A stretch of 64,000 nt of DNA, taken from positions 1-64,000 of the forward strand of contig JAAEAF010003832.1 in assembly GCA_011037195.1 (NCBI GenBank), written 5' to 3'. The position numbers and the translations under genes are program-made. Positions within the stretch are counted from its first letter, which is position 1; each line of letters begins with the position of its first letter. Below the pieces are notes generated by a model, which was not told the DNA's origin, did not search any database, and was given only the letters and a program-made list of their open reading frames with translations. This stretch comes from Triatoma infestans. Lineage: Eukaryota; Arthropoda; Insecta; Hemiptera; Reduviidae. Below are positions 21,830-31,075 of this stretch, in pieces.

Positions 21830-21998
21830 CCCACACAACACACATAGTATCCACACACACATAACAGACCATTCGCAAAAAACCACTTTTTTGGCTCGGG
21901 GACCATCAAAACGGATTTTCCTTCCGGTGAAAACACTCGATATCGAAAATTTGACACGATTACAATACTTCCTCTTACTAGGAGTAAGAGAAAGTAAA
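20958..21998 (+). mobile_element. Family C element, near full length
   Basis: It begins AATCTGGTGTGAAACACTCA and CAACTTTCTCTTACTCC (20988-21000), and ends GGAGTAAGAGAAAGTAAAA (21979-21998), so 15-17-bp inverted repeats lie at or near both ends. Inside, a unit containing ACTTCCGGTT, ATAGAATTGTA, CCCCACCCCT and GAGCCATTTTTGAGAAAAT recurs: the ACTTCCGG-type landmark is at 21091, 21391 and 21686, spacing about 295-300 bp. A CA microsatellite lies at 21805-21832. Overlapping frames on both strands have low-complexity VCVCVC or THTHTH tracts and look non-coding. The class is unknown. Confidence 0.7.
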
Positions 21999-22059
21999 AA
22001 TTTAGGACCCGGCCCAATAAACAAGCACTATACAGAAATTCCACATTCAAATTTTGATC

Positions 22060-22775
22060 AAGGTTCTATTGGATAATAAACCATGGTCTAGTAGGCCGTG
22101 TTAGTGAAGAAATAATAGCATTCCCAGCTATTGCAGAGGCAGTAAGTCATTAAGGCGGACATCAATAAAAATGAGCCTTTCAAAATCTACTGTGCATACA
22201 AAAAATTCTACGATCAAAATTTCACATGAAAGCGTACAAAATTAAAAAAAAAAAATGTTGTTATAAATAGGATTATTAAGCAAGATTAACTTTTTGCCAT
22301 CAATTCAATGAAAGATATGAATATCCAGTATGAATTTTTGAATAATTTCAAGGTACTTCGATCATCAAGTAACATTCCACATTAGTGGCATAAGGTCAAC
22401 AGGCATAATTGCCGAATTTGGGGGAACTGAAAAGCCTACATGAATCTGTTGAACATGAAAGTGATTCTCCCATAGTTAATGTCTGATATATTTTGGGAAA
22501 AAGTCAAATCATAGGACCCTGATTTTTTTTTTTTTTTTTTGATGGGCGTGTTAATAGTTATTTAGAAATGCTGCAAAATTACTTGATTCCTAAAGCTTGA
22601 ACAATTAGACCTGATACAGAATATAGTGTTTCAACAAGCTGGTGCTCCTTGTCACTTACTGGCTCTGCAAATTAAAAAAGTTTTTAAATAAGAAATTTCT
22701 TAACAGATGGATACGAAATTGGGAGAGGTAACCCACGTTCACCAGATTAGATTCCAATCGATTTTTTTTTTTTAT
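22060..22775 (+). pseudogene. Tc1/mariner-superfamily transposase remnant
   Basis: Translated in shifting frames: YFDHQVTFHISGIRSTGI (about 22350-22400), an IIGP segment followed by FFDGRVNSYLEMLQNYLIPK (about 22530-22600), a glutamine-rich block with SWCSLSLTGSAN in place of the usual DGAP-type catalytic region (about 22630-22670), and RSPD (about 22740). The order fits the DDE domain of insect IS630/Tc1-type transposases. Stops and frameshifts are numerous. It is related in type to the C-terminal copies in the foldback at 45583-48159. Confidence 0.6.
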
Positions 22776-23009
22776 GGGAAAATTTAAAAAATAATGTTTA
22801 TTCAACCAAACCCGAACCAAATGTTTATTTGAAAACTATATACATAAACGTAATTACCTATTTTATTAGTGATGATGGTAGGCATGTTAAAAAATTGCAG
22901 GAGCATCAAACTTAGTATTCCGTTTAGGTACGAAGTTTCTGCATTAATGGCAAACTCCGCCTTAATCACGAAAGTTTGCCATTAATGTACCTTATCGTTG
23001 CTATTTCTC
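22776..23009. other. Unrecognised sequence
   Basis: Carries a near-duplicated TTCTGCATTAATGGCAAACT / AAAGTTTGCCATTAATG inverted pair at about 22938-22988. No gene. Confidence 0.35.
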
Positions 23010-23260
23010 AGAACTACGGAAAAGAATTCAAGTTTCCTGATAAAATAAAAGTGATAAGCATTTATGTATGTAGGTAGGTTGTGTAGGTATTTAGAAATGT
23101 TTGTAGGTTTATTTATATACATATATGTGTGTGTGTGTGTATATATGTAAAACTAAGCTCAAAGAAAATTGTGGTTATTTTTGAGAAAGTCGTGAAAAAA
23201 CTGAAAGTACTATTTTCGACCAAAATTTCTTGAACCTCGGCAACTAAAAAAAAAATCAAT
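23010..23260 (+). repeat. Family C interior fragment
   Basis: AATAAAAGTGATAAGCATTTATGTATG, a TG microsatellite (23125-23143), ACTAAGCTCAAAGAAAATTG, TTTTTGAGAAAGTCGTGAAA and TTTCTTGAACCTCGG follow the order of a family C unit. No ends are present. Confidence 0.55.
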
Positions 23261-23535
23261 ACAAAAAAAACACTAACTCCCACATAAATAGTAAGAATAC
23301 GAAAATCGTCGAATACATAAACATACATAAAGTTACTAAAAAGATGTTTACTGTAAAATAAATTAAATAATTATAACAATAAATACGGAAATGAAACAAG
23401 TAGAACTTTTATAACCTTATCTTATATATAATTGCTTATGATTTAATTATAAAACGCTTCTAGCGCGAGGTTTCGATATTCCACGATATTTTGGTCGATC
23501 TATAAGAAAAGTTGTTTTGTTTCATATTACTTTTT
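23261..23535. other. Unrecognised AT-rich sequence
   Basis: No supported feature. Confidence 0.3.
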
Positions 23536-23537
23536 TT

Positions 23538-24538
23538 TACTTTCTCTTACTCCTAGAGTAAGGGGAAGTATTGTAATCATGTCAAATTTTCGATATCGAG
23601 GTTTCACCGGAAATATCCGTTTTGAGGTCCCCTGAGTCCAAAAAAGTGGTTTCTAGCAAATGGTCTGTGTGTGTGTGTTTGTGAACAGCATAGCTCAAAA
23701 ACGGAAAACTGTAGAAAGTTGAAAACATCATATTACGTTTAGGTATCACCGTTGGATCTGACGGTGCGTTATCGTGTCAAATTCCTCACCCGGAAGTACC
23801 ACTAACTAGTGTTTTTTTACACGTTTTTGAGATTTTCCTTCAAAAAATACCGCTCCGCGAAGATTTCCTTTAAAACTTGGTGTTATCAACTACACATAAC
23901 ATGAGCTAACAACTTTTATTTGAACATTTCGCCAGGAAAATTCATTTAAGGGACTTCTGGGCAAAAGGTGGGTTTAGTTTTCATCTTAACTGCTATTTTC
24001 ATTATTAGACAATTCTGTCATCTAAATAATGTAAATTAGAATTAAATATGTTGTTGAAATTCCGAGTTTGAAAAAAATTGGATAACCGGAAGTGCGTTTT
24101 ACTTTACCACTTTATTAAATGATTTATTCTCTTTTTCGCAATTTTCTCAAAAATGGCTTCGACGATTTTTTTGAAACTTCATATATAAATTAAACATGCA
24201 AAGATCTACATCTTTATTTAAAACATTTCTTTGGGAAAATTTTTTTAAGGGCACTTTTACTCGGTAGAGGTGTGGGATTGCACTGCTATCCATACTAAAA
24301 TGGTATCGTAGTTGATTATATAATTCTATCATCCAAACAAAATTAATTAAAAATAAATAGATGGCCAAAATTCCAAGTTTTAAGAAAATTAGTAGGCCGG
24401 AAGTGCGCATTTACTGAAAAGTTTTGTCAGTTTTCGACGAATTTCGTTATATTGGTACACAAACTATATCATTTGTCAATTATAATTTTGAGAACAGGAG
24501 TAAGAGAAAGTTATGTGCGTGTTTCAACCAGATTTAAA
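23538..24538 (-). mobile_element. Family C element, full-length copy in reverse orientation
   Basis: On the + strand it reads TTACTTTCTCTTACTCC at 23544-23560 and returns GGAGTAAGAGAAAGTTA at about 24496-24512, followed by TGTTTCAACCAGATTT and an A run. Interior landmarks CCGGAAGT lie at 23790, 24086 and 24397, spacing 296 and 311 bp. A TG run is at 23668-23681, the same relative place as the CA run of the 20958 copy. No coding capacity is recognised. Confidence 0.7.
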
Positions 24539-24539
24539 A

Positions 24540-25490
24540 AAAAAAAATGAAGTTCTAGTTAGTAAAATTTTGTTCTAAGAAATATAAATATTGTTCTCTA
24601 GAAAAAAATGTATTTTCTTCCTAACAGCAAAGTCCATTTAATCCAATTTAGAATTCTGACGAAAAACTAAGAGAGTATATGTTTTTGCTGTATACTAGTT
24701 TACGAAAAAAATCTATAACCATGTCATATGAAACACCATGTGTATCTCAATGAATAAGTCAAGTAAATTATTATTAAATCGATGCCAGTTAATGTTGGGA
24801 ATAAATGAAGTAGTAGTAAACAATCAACATTAAGATATAATTTGATGATTCATCTTTTAAAACTAGATTGTATCTTTTTATCTGTTTTCACAGTGTACAG
24901 TAATCATTGTAGAGTCAGCTGAGTGAACCAAAGAGAGATCTAACTTAAAAATAAAAATATTCCGGTCCAATGATGTGAAGTGTAAGGAAAAACCTGTATG
25001 TTATAAACTATACAGAGAGTTGAACACCTCCTACTATTATAATTTAGGCAAAATGGGCAAGCACTAATTCAAGGTTAGTGTACAACACAATGTAAGAAAA
25101 CTGGTATACAAACAAGCAAGTCTGGCAAAAGGATTGGGGTCCTTATCCCCACTCTAATACCAAAAACTTGGGAAGGTTATTGCACACTGGGCCGTGTCAT
25201 GCACTTATAATTGAGCCGAGAGTCAAGGTAGAGGCGAACAGCCCCTAAACAACATTACTTACCCAGACAGGGCTGGAGTTGTTATCTTCTTTTTATTGTA
25301 TATATATATTTTTTTTTTATCTACCTCTTTTTCATCTTGTTGTTCTGCTAACTTTCGTCTTTGTACCATCTTATTCAAGGATTCATGATTTTATTTTTTA
25401 TTTAACATTCCATCTCATTTTGCTAAGTGGGATGCTGAGCCAAAAAAAGAAGAAGAAAATTTCAGCTACTTTGTAATTGAATATCAACAA
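24540..25490. other. Unrecognised AT-rich sequence
   Basis: About 950 bp with no domain-bearing frame and no match to the families found elsewhere. Confidence 0.35.
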
Positions 25491-25565
25491 AAATTTGGTG
25501 TGAAACACTCACATTACTTTCTCTTGCTGCCGTTTACAGAATTATAATTGTTGAAATTTCTTCAA
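25491..25565 (+). repeat. Family C end fragment
   Basis: TTTGGTGTGAAACACTCACA, TTACTTTCTCTTGCTGCC and ATTATAATTG are the starting end of family C. An AAAT repeat follows at once, perhaps the tail of a reverse-oriented retroelement. Confidence 0.6.
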
Positions 25566-25750
25566 ATATAAATAAATAAATAAGCCTTTATTTTCCAAGA
25601 TTTTTATATACATGGAATAAACATTATTAACATAAAATTTGTAAAATAAAGAAAGAAAAAAAACTTCTATTGATAAAAAAAGATAATAAATAAATGTTAG
25701 GTTTAAATTAGATATCAATATTAAATTTAATTATAACTTCATTTTGATTA
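25566..25750 (-). repeat. Possible 3' end of a reverse-oriented retroelement
   Basis: On the minus strand this reads GGAAAATAAAGGCTTATTTA and ends in a TTTA repeat, with an AATAAA signal just before the end. No coding sequence is attached. Confidence 0.25.
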
Positions 25751-25754
25751 CCGT

Positions 25755-26640
25755 CGTCAAATATTGCAGAATTATATGCATTGACTTACTGTAGGAGGGA
25801 CCCAGGCTAACCTAACTGTGTGCTCTGATTCTATTAAGTTCTCTTCTATCCTTGAAACAGTTATATTCCACACACCCAATTATTCAGGATATTCATACCT
25901 TGGATGTATAATTTGAAAACTGAAAGGTCAAATGTTTCATTTATTTGGGTACCCGGTTATTCTGGGATTCAGGGCAAAAGAAGCAGCCAGTATGGCAGTA
26001 ACAATGGAAAGGAGCATGCCTGCTGACATATTGCGCATGGTAAAAAGATATATTTACCAAAATTGGCAGTGGGAATGGTCAGCAGTGTATCAAACAATAA
26101 ACTAAGAACTATAAAAGACTCAGTGCAAGTCTGGAAATGGGCACCTAGAATCGTACAGAAAGAGGAGATAATTGTCTTTCGTTTGCGAATCAGCCATACT
26201 CGGATATCACATAGTTACCTGATGACAATGTGATACAATGTCCCAATATCCACGTAATATATTGTAATTGAGTGCCCATTATATCAACGAAGTAAAAAAT
26301 TGAACAAGATTCCCAATACTGAAAACACTGAAAGCTGAATCAGCAGCTATCATCGACCGGGTGATAAAATTTTTTAAAAGATTTTAAAGTTTATGAGAAA
26401 ATAAATTTGAATTTATATGTAAATATACTTTATATAGTTTATACTTAGGGCAAGAGGAATATTGAGTTACTCTATCCCCACCAAATACTACATGCATGTT
26501 TGTTCTGTGTTTATGAGTGTATTTATTAGGATGAAAGTATTTATTGGAGAACTTGTAGTTATGAATGAAAGCGTTATGAGTGAGTGAGTAATGCCAGCGC
26601 TATAAACAGCCATTAATGAAAAACAAAAACCAACGATTAT
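25755..26640 (+). pseudogene. RNase H-type LINE fragment with C-terminal zinc knuckle and 3' UTR
   Basis: The frame from about 25935 reads FHLFGYPVILGFRAKEAASM, a degraded WVPGHSGI...KEAA RNase H motif, then RYIYQNWQWEWSAV (about 26045-26090), KEEIIVFRLRISHTRISHSY (about 26160-26218) and a zinc-knuckle remnant ending in IECPLYQRSKKLN (about 26270-26308). The SDS motif precedes at about 25828. In-frame stops and shifts make it a pseudogene. The linker and H.R..HSYLM block suggest an I-like clade different from the 46023 element. Confidence 0.7.
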
Positions 26641-26789
26641 TGTAAATTCCAGAATCATTTTCTAGTACAAAAAGTAAGGCGTGGACAAATTATGCAACCC
26701 CAGAACATAATAACCGCAAGGTTCATTGCTCAAATAAAAAAATGTAAATTTGTTTAACATTAATTTTTTAAATTTGTTTAGCATTAATT

Positions 26790-26975
26790 TATTTCTTCCC
26801 AGAATCTAGGCCCATTTCTGCACAAAGTGCCTTCCATAATTTTTTATCTCGCGCAGACCGTCTCCAGTTCGTGCCAATCTCTTCGACGAATTAATCAGCC
26901 CAGATTAAGTATGGCCTTCCTCTTTTCCTTTTCATGTCTAGTGGGATCCATTCTGTCATCAAATATCCAATGTTT
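26790..26975 (-). pseudogene. LINE polymerase C-terminal fragment
   Basis: Minus-strand frame: EWIPLDMKRKRGRPYLIWAD (about 26895-26955), a stop, then VEEIGTNWRRSARDKKLWKA (about 26835-26893). The RKRGRP..W.DE pattern and W...A.D...W are the extreme C-terminal signature of many arthropod LINE polymerases. One in-frame stop is in the middle. Confidence 0.65.
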
Positions 26976-27115
26976 CAAATAAGTATGACACGTTTATTAC
27001 TGTGCAGATAGCATTCCAAGTTTAAAGGAAAACTCAAAACCTATTCTGTGAAGTAGCATTTCCGGGTAATTGATTTTCTTCAAATTTGGAATTCTAGCAA
27101 TGCTTCAAATATTAA
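26976..27115 (+). repeat. Family C interior fragment
   Basis: ATTCCAAGTTTAAAGGAAAA, AACCTATTCTGTGAAGTAGC, TTCCGGGTAATTGATTTTCT and AATTTGGAATTCTAGCAAT follow one family C unit in order. Confidence 0.55.
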
Positions 27116-27205
27116 ATAATATTATTATTATTATTTGTAGTAAATGGGTTACAATTATGAATTCAACGTAAAGGATCGGCAAAGGTAAAACAAATATTTA
27201 GATGT

Positions 27206-27321
27206 TGAAAATGTGGCTGGGTCCGCAATGCTGGATAACATCCATTATTTTATCCGTCGTAGCATAAAATTTAATATGCATGCATAATTTAATATGCATG
27301 CTACGACGGATAAAATAATGA
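27206..27321 (+). mobile_element. Miniature family A foldback with 14-bp target duplication
   Basis: The leader TGAAAATGTGGCTGGGTCC and GCAATGCTGGAT precede a perfect 23-bp inverted repeat (27243-27265 with 27298-27320) around a 32-nt loop. The loop holds two copies of ATTTAATATGCATGC. The arms match the ends of family A at 7764 and 57845, but the hammerhead-bearing interior is absent. AAATATTTAGATGT flanks both sides (27192-27205 and 27322-27335). It is the cleanest insertion in the window. Confidence 0.75.
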
Positions 27322-27712
27322 AAATATTTAGATGTAATGATAAAAATATATTTAAAAAAAAAATCGATAATTAATGAGTTTTTGTTTTCATATTCGTAAT
27401 TAATTAAAATATTACGGTCTTAGGATTTATAGCTTTTGTAATAAAAAGATATTAATGAAGAGTTAAATATTTTCTGACTGTAAAATATAATCATGTTTGC
27501 ATTCCAAGTTCAACTACGTACGTCTAAAAAGAGAAATGTATATGTTTAAGTATAAAAATTGCAGTGACTAGGGGAGGTAGTGTGTAGGTGTAAAAGCGTG
27601 CATAGAATATAAAATGTTGCTATACAAGTTGCAGTGTCTTATGAAGAGATTCACTGGCAGGGCTTATCTGAACTTCTTTGTAATATTATAACCATTAGAG
27701 TTTTGGACACAA

Positions 27713-28025
27713 CATATTCATTCTTCTTGTGATTGGTTCCTCAGAGCTGGAAAGCATCAGAGATATTTTCCGTGATAGCCTGCTTCTTTTTGTGGTCATT
27801 TCGCCCGTTTTCGGATGCGTCAGGATGCGTTTGTCAAACAGAGCACTGAGTGCGGAGCAAATTTAGTTTATATTTAACTTTATAAACTAAATTTGTTCTG
27901 TGCAAATCTATGTTATCACACTGTTTGACAAACGCATCCTGATGATGGGCAAACGCCCGAAACCGGTCGATGACCACATAAAGAAGCAGGCTACCACGGA
28001 AAATATCTCTGATACATACTCATTC
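27713..28025 (+). mobile_element. Foldback element family B with hammerhead motif, best copy
   Basis: The leader TTGTGATTGGTTCCTCAGAG and CTGGAAAGCATC precede an arm starting CAGAGATATTTTCCGTGAT. The arms fold about a centre near 27878 (AAATTTAGTTTATA / TATAAACTAAATTT). The right arm runs TGTTTGACAAACGCATCC, hammerhead motif, ACCACATAAAGAAGCAGGC, CACGGAAAATATCTCTGAT. The left arm is more decayed: its ribozyme segment (about 27805-27835) is scrambled. CATATTCATTC (27713-27723) and CATACTCATTC (28015-28025) may be a target duplication with one mismatch. No protein is encoded; the frame 27900-28085 is a by-product of the arm. Confidence 0.75.
27935..27972 (+). ncRNA. Minimal hammerhead-like ribozyme motif, complete core
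   Basis: In order: CATC (stem I, 27935-27938), CTGATGA core (27939-27945), one extra T (27946), stem II GGGC-AAAC-GCCC (27947-27958), GAAA (27959-27962) whose last A begins the stem III strand ACCGGT (27962-27967), C at the cleavage position (27968), and GATG (27969-27972) closing stem I with CATC. Stem III is self-complementary with no loop, so a dimer would be needed. This matches the minimal hammerheads described for Penelope-like retroelements. Whether the extra U after A9 is tolerated, and whether it cleaves, cannot be judged here. Confidence 0.65.
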
Positions 28026-28129
28026 CGATCAATAGACCATCCTCAGATCATGTTGAAATTCACGATTAAATACTTAAACGAATGAAATAAGTTTTTAAAA
28101 ACTTTTACAAAAGACAGTAAGACAATCTT

Positions 28130-28595
28130 TAGAGTAATTGTCATTAAAAAACTAAATCGCATTTGCTGTAAACTGGACGCCGTGAAAATAGGCAGAGAAA
28201 TATATCAAGGTGACACAATGATCCCTTTATGGTTTTGCCAATGCTTAAACCCGCTTAGCGCAATGTTGAGAGAATCGCCTTATCGGTTTCTCATTGCAGA
28301 TTGCTGGTACCGAAAATTATTCACCGCAATCTAAAGCAATGAGCTAAGTCTCAGGATCAATTACAGAATATGCTCGACCTGGTGTCTTCCTTCAGCCAGT
28401 CAATTGGAACGGCTTTCAGAATGATTTTTGGAAGTGCTCAAAAATGAACACAAAGCGCGGACAGACACTCGTTGTAAGTAAAGAAATTAAAGCTCTAAGA
28501 TCTCCGATATCGAAACTTGAAGAGGCTCAGACATTTAAGTATTTAGGCGTAGCATTTAAAAATAACAAAAGCTCAGGTATTCCATAAAAATAGTC
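28130..28595 (+). pseudogene. R4/Dong-like LINE reverse transcriptase fragment
   Basis: The frame near 28190-28260 reads GREIYQGDTMIPLWFCQCLN and PLSAML, the RT block GI.QGD..SPLWFCL.LNPLS typical of R2-group elements such as R4 and Dong. Later, around 28425-28570, a segment with KMNTKRGQTLVVSKEIKAL and AQTFKYLGVAF corresponds to the post-YADD region. The YMDD-type catalytic box itself is missing or mutated. Frameshifted and internally deleted. Confidence 0.55.
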
Positions 28596-28943
28596 AGCGT
28601 TTAAGAGCAGAAATTACCTGGTGGTCTGCTAAAAACTGCAAAATAGCCGTTAATAACTGGTGTCGAAAGGTTATACCAAACCCAGCCCGGACCTGAGGTG
28701 GTATCCGAACTGGTGTTAAGAATAAAGTTATACTAAACCCAGCCCGCAAGGGGTCTCTGTTGCATGCAGTTACTTTAGGAGGAGCGACCCCACGGATTAC
28801 CACAGTTCAGTACTTCATACACTTCGTCAGAACACTACACAACACACATAAACTACATACACTCTCCTTTTACAGATTAGGACCAACACAGTACACAAAC
28901 TAGGGTCACCGTCCCAAGTTAATTGGCATAAGCCAAGGCAGAA
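28596..28943. other. Short direct repeats, otherwise unrecognised
   Basis: AAACCCAGCCCG occurs at about 28678-28689 and 28735-28746, each preceded by a TTATAC(C/T) segment. This could be the 3' UTR of the preceding LINE. No frame is supported. Confidence 0.35.
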
Positions 28944-28944
28944 G

Positions 28945-29158
28945 AAAGGGATTAGCTTAGTGCTGGACTAACAACGCAGTGGTTCGGGTTCGAATCCAGT
29001 ATGCTGCCCTTAGCTTTTATCTTCCTAGGAGTTTCTACAGCTCCAGTGATGGGCAGTACTGTCTGTAGCTAGAAAACATGCTGGAGGCCGGCAGTGCTCT
29101 CAGTAGGCGCCGGGCGCAAATGACTGTAGATGTTGCGCCTTATAAAAAATTGATAAAA
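28945..29158 (+). mobile_element. tRNA-derived SINE
   Basis: GGGATTAGCTTAGTGCTGGA (head with a short deletion in the A-box to anticodon part), GGGTTCGAATCCAG B box, TGCTGCCCTTAGCTTTTATC body, GGAGGCCGGCAGTGCTCTCA, GCGCAAATGACTGTAGATGT and an A-rich end. It is the common tail subtype. Confidence 0.8.
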
Positions 29159-29482
29159 AAAAGTACGAAATATAGTTGTTCAGCAGTTATTAATAAATTA
29201 ATAACATATGTGTATGTTATTATTATTCATCGTTTAATGTAGGTGATTGATGTACTAATTGCAGTTTTTGATAATGACTAATGAATACGACAGTTTTTGA
29301 ACGACGACCAATTATAAGGAAATAAAATCATTTTATGGAGACTATTGTAATGGTGGCGATGAGAGATGGTTGGTGATTTGATGAACAAATGAACTGACTA
29401 TTTGAACAATGTTACTGATTAATGATAGATGAGTGATCGAGCGGAGAGTTAAGGTGTTTGATAATAATTGTAAAATGGAGAA
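29159..29482. other. Unrecognised AT-rich sequence
   Basis: No supported feature. Confidence 0.3.
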
Positions 29483-29550
29483 AGCTCCGGCGAGGACAAT
29501 AGATCTTTCAAGTCGCAGTGCAATAATCCCCTATAACAATCTAAACCAAA
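29483..29550 (+). mobile_element. SINE 3' fragment, second tail subtype
   Basis: GAGAAAGCTCCGGCGAGGAC, AATAGATCTTTCAAGTCGC, AGTGCAATAATCCCC and TATAACAATCTAA. The same tail, including TATAACAATCTAA, is at 60778-60860. The frame 29433-29687 crosses it and is not meaningful. Confidence 0.65.
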
Positions 29551-30021
29551 CCCGGTTTAAACCGAGTTTAGCGGTAGGCACTTTGTGTTCAAGGTGGGGG
29601 ATCAGAGTCATGCTCGGAGTTAGGCATTGCATTACATATATGAAATTAGATAGTAAAGCTGCCGAAACTACTTGCAATATTAGCTAAGCATTTGGTGAGA
29701 GGTCTGTCAATTAAAAAAAAAAATAAATAAATAAATAACGAAATCATCGTTGGTTTAAAAAAGTAGTAGAGCCACCTCCTTTTGCGAACGATGAAAGCAA
29801 ATGTATAATAAACGGTTTGTACTTGAAAGTTGACGCCTTTCTGCACAATATACACAGACCAATTTCTAAAAACCATTTTCCGGGTTTATGAAACCTCAAA
29901 ACATATATTCACGATAAAAAATCAATTTTGAAAGACAATTTGACAAGATTGTAGTAGGTAGTTTCTTTTAACAAGCAGCAAAAAGTAATTTAAATCATCA
30001 ATGAAACCTTGTAGGACCGGA
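29551..30021. other. Unrecognised sequence
   Basis: No supported gene. The minus frame 29646-29876 is low complexity. Confidence 0.3.
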
Positions 30022-30026
30022 AAAAA

Positions 30027-30060
30027 TCATTATTATTATTATTATTATTATTATTTTTAT
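30027..30060. repeat. (ATT)n microsatellite
   Basis: Nine or so ATT repeats followed by TTTATTTTTATG. Confidence 0.8.
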
Positions 30061-30129
30061 TTTTATGTAGACATTCACAACTATACAAGTATAACAAGTG
30101 AAGACGCTAGTGCAATAGAAAAATACAGA

Positions 30130-30345
30130 GCATGGAAAACTTTTTCAGACAGACATATTTTCCGTGATAGCCTGCTTCATTTTGTAATCATCGGCCGATT
30201 TCGGGTGTTCGAACTTGATAAAACAGTGCGATAAGACAGACTTGTACAGAGCAAAATCAGTTTACATACTCTGAGGCTAACCCGGAAAATATCTCTGATG
30301 ATTTCCAGTTCTGCGGATCTAACCACAACAACCATCGAAAACTTG
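30130..30345 (-). mobile_element. Foldback element family B, decayed copy
   Basis: ATATTTTCCGTGATAGCCTG, CATCGGCCGATTTCGGGTGT, AACAGTGCGATAAGACAGAC, CAGAGCAAAATCAG and GGAAAATATCTCTGATG are family B arm pieces; the right arm is largely deleted. The inverted leader lies at the right end (TTTCCAGTTCTGCGGATCTA, ACCACAACAACC), so the copy is on the minus strand. The ribozyme segment retains GAAATCGGCCGATG on the minus strand, but the CTGANGA half is lost. Confidence 0.65.
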
Positions 30346-30500
30346 TTAGGAGGTACCTCCCAGTGGACGTACTTCCAATAACGTTTTATTAATTATTAGT
30401 GGAGATGTTATCTAGAAGAAAGGTAGTCACGAGGCCAAGAGTGTTTTAGTCATCTGGGAGGGTTGTTTGGAATGCTTGGATGTGGAGTCATGAAATTTTT
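30346..30500 (-). mobile_element. Jockey-like LINE 3' UTR fragment
   Basis: On the minus strand it reads CCTCCCAGATGACTAAAACA, then CTTGGCCTCGTGAC and CGTCCACTGGGAGGTACCTC. These match the 3' UTR order of the Jockey-like copy at 1330-1480 (CCCTTCCAGGAGACTGAAAC, GAGTACCTCCACTGGGAGGC). There is no coding part. Confidence 0.6.
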
Positions 30501-30629
30501 TTAAGAGCCGGTTTTTATTAGCTGTTAGTCAAAAGTGATTTTGAAGGGTTAGGTATGGTGGTTTAGGTTGGATGCAGAACATTGACGTTGGTAATTCTAC
30601 TGAAGATTTTTGATTAGAAGTGAAATGTT

Positions 30630-31075
30630 TATTGTGATGTTGTGGGTTTGTAGTGTAGTAGTGTGTAGCACGAGCGGTTTTGTAAAAGGGCTTGCTTGTA
30701 CGTATGTTTGAGATAAAGATAGAAGTATTAGTAATAATCAAGAGAGCACCACTGTTTTTAAAATAAATATATTATTCTCTAATCAAATTCAAGTGCATTA
30801 CAATATCACAACTGTATCTTAATAATATGATGTTTATCTAGAATAAAGGCAAATCTCGCATGAGTTTAAGAGAGCGATTCCTGAAGCAAGTGTTCTGGCT
30901 TTGAAAGCAGAATGCATACTGTCTGAAAGAATGCCTTCAAAACAGTTGGCCAAGTTGCATTGTATTAATTTAACGGATTTTTTGTGCCTTTGTTTCCCTA
31001 ATAGCAATGACCCCAAATTACAGTACCTGACTCTTTTCACTGCACTAAGATACATTTAAAATATTAACAAAATTA
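30630..31075 (+). repeat. Dispersed family D, copy 1
   Basis: TTGTAGTGTAGTAGTGTGTA, AGCGGTTTTGTAAAAGGGCT, ATAGAAGTATTAGTAATAAT, GAGAGCACCACTG, GGCGATTCCTGAAGC-type sequence near 30870, TTTGTGCCTTTGTTTCCCTA and CAGTACCTGACTC recur in the same order at 35985 and 43160. Length is about 450 bp, no frame. It may be an LTR or a non-autonomous element; the class is unknown. Confidence 0.6.

Noticed and set aside
21673..22050. 125-codon minus-strand frame overlapping a 105-codon plus-strand frame
   Set aside because: Both cross the CA microsatellite of family C (VCVCVC and THTHTH tracts), and the frame is not kept in other copies.
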